A stretch of DNA of 64,000 nucleotides from contig CAZOQS010000001.1 of NCBI GenBank assembly GCA_964582475.1, positions 1-64,000 on the forward strand, written 5' to 3'. Shown piece after piece: positions 59,205 to 64,000 of the stretch. A model generated the notes under the pieces. The model was not told the origin of the DNA. It ran no database searches and was given only the letters and a program-made list of their open reading frames with translations. Origin of the DNA: JAGOTP01 sp964582475 (lineage in GTDB: Bacteria; Patescibacteriota; Patescibacteriia; 2-12-FULL-60-25). The translations under genes were made by a program, and so were the position numbers. How positions within the stretch are numbered: position 1 is the first letter of the stretch; each line of letters begins with the position of its first letter.

Positions 59205-60206
59205 ATGCCTGCTCTCTCAGAACAACTTCGGACCTTTCTTGAAAACCTCGAGCTCAGCAAGGGCCGGTCGGCGCTCACCGTTCGGAATTACGAGTTCTAT
59301 CTCCGTCGCTTCATCGACTGGGCGAATGATCCAGATCCAAAGAATATTACGCAGGAGATGATTCATAAGTATCGCCTGCATTTGAATCGTTTGGAGGACC
59401 CGCATCGCGGCGCGTTAAAAAAGAACACGCAGAACTACCACTTGATTGCGCTCCGCTCATTCCTGAAGTATCTGGCACGAAATGACATTAAAACGCTGTC
59501 TTCTGAGAAGATCGAGCTCGCAAAACAGGGGACGCGTGAGGTGTCTTTCCTTGATCAGGCGGATTTGGAACGTTTGATGCATGCGCCTGATATTGCGGAT
59601 ACGGCGCCACTCGTGAAGCTGCGTGATCGCGCAATTTTGAAGATGCTTTTCTCTACGGGTTTGCGTGTATCTGAACTTGCGAGTTTGAAGCGGGACCAAG
59701 TGAGTCTCGAGCGTGACGAACTGACGATTCGTGGGAAGGGAGACAAATTGCGAATCGTGTTTGTGTCGGACATGGCGCGTTCGGCGTTGCGTGACTATTT
59801 GGATGGACGTCAGGATACGTGTCCGTTCCTGTTTATTCGTCACGATCGTGGACGCGGACGAAAAAATCCAGAAGATGTGGGTGCGCTGACACCACGTTCG
59901 ATCGAACGTTTGGTTCATCACTATGCGATTCTTGCCGGCATTACAAAAAAGATTTCCCCTCACACGCTTCGCCATTCATTCGCGACTGATCTGTTAATGA
60001 ACGGGGCGGACCTGCGAAGTGTTCAATCGTTATTAGGGCATTCTTCGATTACAACGACGCAGATCTACACGCATATTACAAACCAACAGCTCAAAGAAGT
60101 GTTCAATGCGTTTCACGGAAAACAAATGGACGAAGAGGAGTCAAAGGATGAAAAAAAGACGAAAGCGGACGAAGAGCCAGTTGAAAAAGACGGAGAAAAG
60201 ACTTGA
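59205..60206 (+). CDS. xerC: Tyrosine recombinase, Xer family
   Basis: 333 residues. SAM-like N-domain, then the catalytic set: Arg in STGLRVSELA, Lys in GKGDKL, HTLRHSFAT, LGHSS, and Tyr in TTQIYTHI. Probably resolves chromosome dimers at dif. The C-terminal tail (last 35 residues) is Glu/Lys-rich and longer than in the family. Start at 59205, seven bases after GAAAAT. XerC versus XerD is not decided; CPR often have a single Xer. Confidence 0.9.
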   Translation: MPALSEQLRTFLENLELSKGRSALTVRNYEFYLRRFIDWANDPDPKNITQEMIHKYRLHLNRLEDPHRGALKKNTQNYHLIALRSFLKYLARNDIKTLSSEKIELAKQGTREVSFLDQADLERLMHAPDIADTAPLVKLRDRAILKMLFSTGLRVSELASLKRDQVSLERDELTIRGKGDKLRIVFVSDMARSALRDYLDGRQDTCPFLFIRHDRGRGRKNPEDVGALTPRSIERLVHHYAILAGITKKISPHTLRHSFATDLLMNGADLRSVQSLLGHSSITTTQIYTHITNQQLKEVFNAFHGKQMDEEESKDEKKTKADEEPVEKDGEKT

Positions 60207-60257
60207 GGCAGTTCCTTAGCTTCTCTTTGTATCTGCGGGACGAAGAGGAGATGAGGG

Positions 60258-60287
60258 ACGGGGGAAAGGGGGAGAGCCCTTTCCCGT
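60258..60287 (-). terminator. Hairpin after the small membrane orphan
   Basis: GGG-AAAGGG / CCCTTT-CCC with GGAGAG loop, between xer and the minus-strand small gene; no clear U-run. Confidence 0.5.
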
Positions 60288-60336
60288 GGGGAGCTCGCTT
60301 GAGAGAGCGAGAGTCGCCGTCGGAAGGCGGGAGCGG

Positions 60337-60525
60337 TCAATTCGGCTGATTGCTGTCAGCCGTGACGCGTACACGCCCCATGCGCTCGCGCTCACTGAGG
60401 GCGCGCTCGCCGAGGTAGGGCGGAAGGAACGTCATGATGGCGAATGCGACGATGAACGCCACAATCACCGGGAACCAGGAAGCTGAATTGGACGAGTCTT
60501 CGTCCATGTAGCGTTGACGCAACAC
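60337..60525 (-). CDS. Small single-span membrane protein, GC-rich orphan
   Basis: 62 residues from GTG at 60525 (GGAGGG four bases before it), or 56 from an internal ATG. One hydrophobic span (about 18-35) and a basic tail (LSERERMGRVRV). No family recognised. Promoter TTTACA-17-TACTAT. Confidence 0.55.
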   Translation of the reverse strand: MLRQRYMDEDSSNSASWFPVIVAFIVAFAIMTFLPPYLGERALSERERMGRVRVTADSNQPN

Positions 60526-60563
60526 ATGCCCTCCAGTGCCGTATGAGCAAAAACGGCTGAGGG

Positions 60564-60592
60564 ATAGTAGGTGTTTTTACTGTTTTTGTAAA
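60564..60592 (-). promoter_or_regulatory. Promoter of the small membrane orphan
   Basis: TTTACA at 60587-60592, 17 bases, TACTAT at 60564-60569. Confidence 0.8.
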
Positions 60593-60644
60593 GAAAAGCG
60601 CGAAGTATCCCAAAACGATAATCCTAGGTACAATAGAGGTACTT

Positions 60645-61214
60645 ATGCCTCCAAAGGCGTCTTCTGTGCTCGTGAAAGAGGTCCCCATGCCCTCGCTTCT
60701 TGTCCTTGAAGATACGCTCGAACGTCATCCGGATGCGCGTATTCCTTTGCTTGAGTCTGAGATTGCGCGTCGTGAATGCGAAATTGTCTTACTTCGTTCG
60801 CATCGTTTGCTTTTGCGCTTGCAGCTTTGGAGTGCGGTGCAGACGGCGTTGATCGCTGGGTTGGTGATCTTCTCATTTGGAGCTGCGTTGAGCGGTCTTG
60901 TCCAGGTCTCGAAGGTGGTTCAGCGTGTTGGTTCTTGGAATGCGACGTTAACAGGAAATGTGCTCACGCGTGGCCTTCAACGTGAAGTCCAGGATCTTAT
61001 CCCAACCTCAACCGTGTTAGAAATAGGGAATTTCATTCCTTTTTGGGATCTGGGTGACGCGACCAGGTTATCAGTGGTTGTAGCGATCGTGATTCTTGCG
61101 CTACGTGTTGTTCAAGGAGTGACGCACTGGCGTGCCAGTGGACGCTTAAAACAAGGGGCGCGCGCCATTGAGGCAGAGCTAGGGGTATTGAGACAGTGGC
61201 TGAAGAGGAAGTAA
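60645..61214 (+). CDS. Membrane protein of unknown function
   Basis: 189 residues. N-terminal helical cytoplasmic region (about 1-60), two membrane spans (about 65-90 and 142-160) around an outside loop, basic C-tail. TACAAT ends ten bases before ATG. No family recognised. Confidence 0.7.
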   Translation: MPPKASSVLVKEVPMPSLLVLEDTLERHPDARIPLLESEIARRECEIVLLRSHRLLLRLQLWSAVQTALIAGLVIFSFGAALSGLVQVSKVVQRVGSWNATLTGNVLTRGLQREVQDLIPTSTVLEIGNFIPFWDLGDATRLSVVVAIVILALRVVQGVTHWRASGRLKQGARAIEAELGVLRQWLKRK

Positions 61215-61243
61215 AAAACCTCGCTGTAAAAGCGAGGTTTTTT
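61213..61243 (+). terminator. Terminator overlapping the stop of the membrane protein
   Basis: AAAAAACCTCGCT / AGCGAGGTTTTTT around GTAAA. Confidence 0.9.
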
Positions 61244-61256
61244 ATGGCCGGGTCGA

Positions 61257-61273
61257 AACCAGCTCGGCTGGTT
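61257..61273. repeat. Short palindrome near tRNA-Arg
   Basis: AACCAGC-TCG-GCTGGTT, just downstream of the tRNA on the minus strand. Possibly its terminator, though no U-run follows. Confidence 0.6.
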
Positions 61274-61281
61274 AAACTCGA

Positions 61282-61356
61282 TGGTGTCCCCACAAGGAAT
61301 CGAACCTTGATAAACAGCTTAGAAGGCTGCCGCACTATCCGTTGTGCTATAGGGAC
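61282..61356 (-). tRNA. tRNA-Arg (anticodon UCU)
   Basis: Acceptor GTCCCTA with TGGGGAC, anticodon loop CTTCTAA giving UCU, T arm CAAGG-TTCGATT-CCTTG, encoded CCA. 75 bases. Confidence 0.95.
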
Positions 61357-61391
61357 GTCTATTCTTTTTTACGGACGGCGTCCGCGCCAGC

Positions 61392-61421
61392 AGAGTAGCG
61401 TTTATGCTATCCTTTAGGCAA
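61392..61421 (-). promoter_or_regulatory. Probable tRNA-Arg promoter
   Basis: TTGCCT at 61416-61421, 18 bases, TACTCT at 61392-61397, 35 bases from the tRNA 5' end. It overlaps the -10 of the divergent membrane-protein gene. Confidence 0.55.
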
Positions 61422-61422
61422 T

Positions 61423-61728
61423 ATGACCCCTTCCTCACGTCGTAAACTTGGTCTGATATTCATTATTGTTCCGCCGGTTCTTGTGGTCGCTGCCATCATT
61501 TTGTTCCCGATTTTCAATATCATCTTCCAAACACTCATCTTTTCTTCCGAAACAGGAGGCGGTGGAGTTGTCTTGATCGCGCGCATTGTGAACATTGTTC
61601 TTGGATTCTTGGGGTTCCTTGGAATCACAGGCTTGTTCACGGCCTTTCCGATCGGTCTCTACCTCTTTTTCTCCACTCCAAAAACGCCTGGCGCTCCTCA
61701 AGCTCCGTCAGCTCCTCCTCAAGTCTAA
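61423..61728 (+). CDS. Small two-span membrane protein
   Basis: 101 residues with two hydrophobic segments (about 8-38 and 50-82) and a Pro/Ala tail. TGC-TATCCT ends nine bases before ATG. It precedes the SPFH gene by 50 bases with no terminator between; an operon is likely. Function unknown. Confidence 0.7.
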   Translation: MTPSSRRKLGLIFIIVPPVLVVAAIILFPIFNIIFQTLIFSSETGGGGVVLIARIVNIVLGFLGFLGITGLFTAFPIGLYLFFSTPKTPGAPQAPSAPPQV

Positions 61729-61778
61729 TTCCGCGTCTTCGTTGACATCTTCCAGGCCACTCCTTAGCCTAACCTCAT

Positions 61779-62540
61779 ATGTTACCCATCATCATCTTGT
61801 TTTGGATCGGCGTCTTCATCGTCTTCGTTTCGTTGCGTCAGATCAACCAGTTTGAACGTGGTGTGAAGTTCACGATGGGAAAATTCTCCGGGTTGGTTGA
61901 TCCAGGCTGGAAGATCGTCCTTCCTATCTTTCAGGGAATGACGAAGGTTGATATCCGTACAAAGGCGGTTGAAGTTCCTTATCAGGACGCTATCACGAAG
62001 GATAACGTGTCCTGTAAGATCAACGCTGTTTTGTACTATCACGTAACGGATGCAATCCGCTCGGTAATCGAGGTGGAGAATGTGTGGTACGCAATTTCAC
62101 AGCTCGCGCAAACAACGATGCGTAATATTGTTGGTGAACTGACGCTCGACGAGTTGCTCTCAGAACGCGACCAGGCCTCAATGCGTATCAAAGAGCTGAT
62201 CTCGCAGCATGCTGGAAATTGGGGTATTGAAGTGCAAGGAGTTGAGTTAAAAGATATCTCCCTCCCAGAAGAAATGCAGCGTACCATTGCGAAGCAGGCA
62301 GAGGCAGAACGTGAACGCCGTGCGGTCATCATTAGCTCGGAAGGTGAAATTGCTGCTGCAGAAAACCTCCGCAAGGCCGCCGAGATTCTCTCGAGTAACC
62401 CAGGCGCTTTGCACTTGCGCACCTTGAACTCCATCAATGACATCTCAAGCGATGCATCGAATACAGTCGTATTCGCAGTGCCACTCGAAGTCTTGCGTGC
62501 ATTTGAAGGGCTCGGAAAGTTGGGCGGACCAAAAGCCTAA
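61779..62540 (+). CDS. SPFH/Band 7 (slipin/stomatin-like) protein
   Basis: 253 residues. One N-terminal membrane hairpin (about 3-20), then QINQFERGVKFTMGKF and the PGWKIVLPIF opening of the band 7 domain, and the coiled MQRTIAKQAEAERERRA helix. Such proteins form membrane microdomain rings and often regulate membrane proteases. Confidence 0.92.
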   Translation: MLPIIILFWIGVFIVFVSLRQINQFERGVKFTMGKFSGLVDPGWKIVLPIFQGMTKVDIRTKAVEVPYQDAITKDNVSCKINAVLYYHVTDAIRSVIEVENVWYAISQLAQTTMRNIVGELTLDELLSERDQASMRIKELISQHAGNWGIEVQGVELKDISLPEEMQRTIAKQAEAERERRAVIISSEGEIAAAENLRKAAEILSSNPGALHLRTLNSINDISSDASNTVVFAVPLEVLRAFEGLGKLGGPKA

Positions 62541-62544
62541 CGGC

Positions 62545-62587
62545 AAAATAAAACACCCTGTGCCAACTGGCGCAGGGTGTTTTATTT
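62545..62587. terminator. Bidirectional terminator
   Basis: AAAATAAAACACCCTG-GCC / GGC-CAGGGTGTTTTATTTT between convergent genes. Confidence 0.92.
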
Positions 62588-62598
62588 TTTACCTGATT

Positions 62599-64000
62599 TT
62601 ATTTCCACCGCAACGCTGACTCAATCCACCACTGACTCGATCGACTCAAGCGATCGCTTGGAGTCGCAAGGTCGAGATCCGTTGTGCCTTGGATATGGTT
62701 GCTGATGAGGTAGGCGTAGGTTGGTCGCGCGAGGAAAATCGCCGGTGTCTCTGCGAGCAGTGCCCGGGCGAAGTTGATCCGAGCCGTCTGCAGCATTTCG
62801 GTTGAAGTTGCGGCGTGAATGGCGTCGATCCGTTGGTCAACGGCTCGACTATTCAAGTTGGAGAAGTTGAGGCCTTGTCCCGTCGCAGATTCACTGTCCC
62901 AAAATGGGGCGGGATCCTGTGTCGGTTGCAAGAGGATATTCCAGATGAGCACCTGGTAGCCTGAGCGATCCGTTACGACGTCTCGAACGAGTTGTTCTGC
63001 AGGGTGAGCTTCAATGCCAACCTTCATTCCAAGGAGAGACCAGCGCTGTCGGAGGTACTCCGCCATCCGAATGAGATCTGGCTGATCAGGCACGTCGATC
63101 GTAATGGCGAGCAGGGTTCCGGTAGAGGTGGTGGCCGTGCTGGTAGCGGAACCTGGTCTTGGGGCGGGACGCGTACTAGGAGTTGGAAGTGAACGCAGTC
63201 CCGTCGTTGGATCAAGCTTCCAGCCCGCTGTCTCGAGCGCTTGACGCAGATCGTCGAGCGAAGGGTGCGTGGAGGTTACACTCGCTGTACTGGTTGCGGA
63301 AGTGCTGGTTACGGCAGGAAGTTCTAGGAAAGGGAGGGGAGATCCGCCAGGGAGCGCAGAAGGTTTTACGGCCTCCGTCAGTCCTTCTGTATCGATCGCC
63401 TTAGAGAGAATGTCACGGAGTTTTACGTCTTTCAGAAGTGCGTCGCGGGTGTTGAAAAAGGCGATGGTTTGTTGCGGAAGGCGAAGCGCGACAGGATGAA
63501 CGGCATCGTGCGAAAACTTGTTCACATCTGTCCAAGGCAAGAAGGGAAAGGCATCGGCTTGATGCGCTTTAACGGCCTGTGTTGCTTGAGTCACGTCTCC
63601 AAAGAAGCGAAACACGCGAGAGGTGAGGTAGGGTTTTACTCCGTAGTATTGCTCAGAACGGTCCAATCGATAACTCAAGATGATGCCACGTGGATCACGA
63701 CGCAGCGAGGCGATATGATACGGGCCTGAACCAACAGGTCGCAGGTTGAGGTCGGCTAAGAGAGGGTTTGGAACATCCTCCCACAGATGACCTGGCAAAA
63801 TCCCAATCGTGAGCTGGGTCAAAAATTGAGGTTCAGGCTTTTCTAAAATAAACTGAACCGTTTGATCGTCGACACGTACCACGTTTAACTGTTTGAAGAT
63901 GCTCGAAAGCGGGCTCCGCCAGAGGGGGGACTTGATTGCCTGATAGGTAAAGACTACGTCATCCGCGGTTACAGGGGCGTTGTCGTGGAAACGAGCGTCT
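62599..64000 (-). CDS. Solute-binding protein, family 5 (OppA/DppA type), C-terminal part
   Basis: Runs off the right edge; about 467 residues visible. Starts in-window with FHDNAPVTADDVVFTYQAI, the conserved strand of family 5 binding proteins, then FILEKPEPQFL, LRPVGSGPYHI and a C-terminal lobe. Normal family members bind peptides, nickel or other solutes for ABC import. A Pro/Ser/Thr/Ala insert (near VTSTSATSTASVTSTHP) is unusual. N-terminal lipobox lies outside the window, so lipoprotein status is not seen. Confidence 0.88.
   Translation of the reverse strand, partial: DARFHDNAPVTADDVVFTYQAIKSPLWRSPLSSIFKQLNVVRVDDQTVQFILEKPEPQFLTQLTIGILPGHLWEDVPNPLLADLNLRPVGSGPYHIASLRRDPRGIILSYRLDRSEQYYGVKPYLTSRVFRFFGDVTQATQAVKAHQADAFPFLPWTDVNKFSHDAVHPVALRLPQQTIAFFNTRDALLKDVKLRDILSKAIDTEGLTEAVKPSALPGGSPLPFLELPAVTSTSATSTASVTSTHPSLDDLRQALETAGWKLDPTTGLRSLPTPSTRPAPRPGSATSTATTSTGTLLAITIDVPDQPDLIRMAEYLRQRWSLLGMKVGIEAHPAEQLVRDVVTDRSGYQVLIWNILLQPTQDPAPFWDSESATGQGLNFSNLNSRAVDQRIDAIHAATSTEMLQTARINFARALLAETPAIFLARPTYAYLISNHIQGTTDLDLATPSDRLSRSSQWWIESALRWK

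Noticed and set aside
59205..60206. Integron integrase driving the cassettes
   Set aside because: The tyrosine recombinase lacks the extra helix region expected of IntI as far as can be seen, and no attC-like GTTRRRY/RYYYAAC pairs were recognised at cassette ends.
1..64000. CRISPR array
   Set aside because: No regularly spaced direct repeats and no cas genes.
1..64000. Alternative genetic code with TGA read as Gly (as in Gracilibacteria)
   Set aside because: TGA ends several genes at the expected family length, for example tsaD.

Overview
The window looks like a chromosomal segment of a Candidate Phyla Radiation / Patescibacteria bacterium (Paceibacteria/Uhrbacteria-like is my guess; the phylum-level call is firmer than the class). 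Reasons: bare-bones housekeeping genes (rpsP, a KhpA-type KH protein, trmD, rpsA with four S1 repeats, clpP, ftsH, rbfA, ung, tsaD-tsaE), a tyrosine Xer recombinase, a PilB/GspE-type ATPase, UDP-glucose dehydrogenase, flippase and glycosyltransferases for surface polysaccharide, many lipoproteins and signal-peptide proteins of unknown function, and a small CPR-type surface protein. TGA is an ordinary stop (genetic code 11). No CRISPR array, insertion sequence or prophage was seen.

Layout. 1-2.6 kb: end of a 5S rRNA gene, then three GC-rich orphan genes, one frameshifted. 2.7-24.8 kb: ordinary chromosome with an acyltransferase-like protein, a lipoprotein, a CYTH-like protein, UDP-glucose dehydrogenase, a FecR plus CHASE2-adenylate cyclase operon, a SWIM-SNF2 helicase, uracil-DNA glycosylase, a 1191-residue helical protein, a flippase, a SpoIID-domain secreted protein, ClpP and a DHH phosphoesterase. 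24.9-60.6 kb: housekeeping genes with single GC-rich orphan genes set between transcription units every few kilobases. These include a guanylate-kinase-like protein, an N-formylglutamate-amidohydrolase-like protein, a Ser/Thr kinase, a deoxyribosyltransferase-like protein and several unknowns. Two tRNA genes (Glu-UUC, Arg-UCU) are present. 60.6-64 kb: small membrane proteins, an SPFH protein and the C-terminal part of an oligopeptide-type binding protein that runs off the end.

The main observation is that two kinds of gene are interleaved. The native genes (about 50% GC by eye) mostly have a -10 hexamer ending 6-13 bases before the start codon and no Shine-Dalgarno sequence, so they look leaderless or nearly so. 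About thirteen GC-rich loci (fourteen genes) instead have leaders of roughly 20-100 bases and a strong purine-rich Shine-Dalgarno. Most also have a TTGAC(A/G/C)-17-TATnnT-like promoter and their own hairpin terminator, and all but one are monocistronic. The two classes differ in base composition, promoter placement and translation-initiation signal. The GC-rich genes look like separately acquired, self-contained expression cassettes. I could not find a shared recombination site at their ends.
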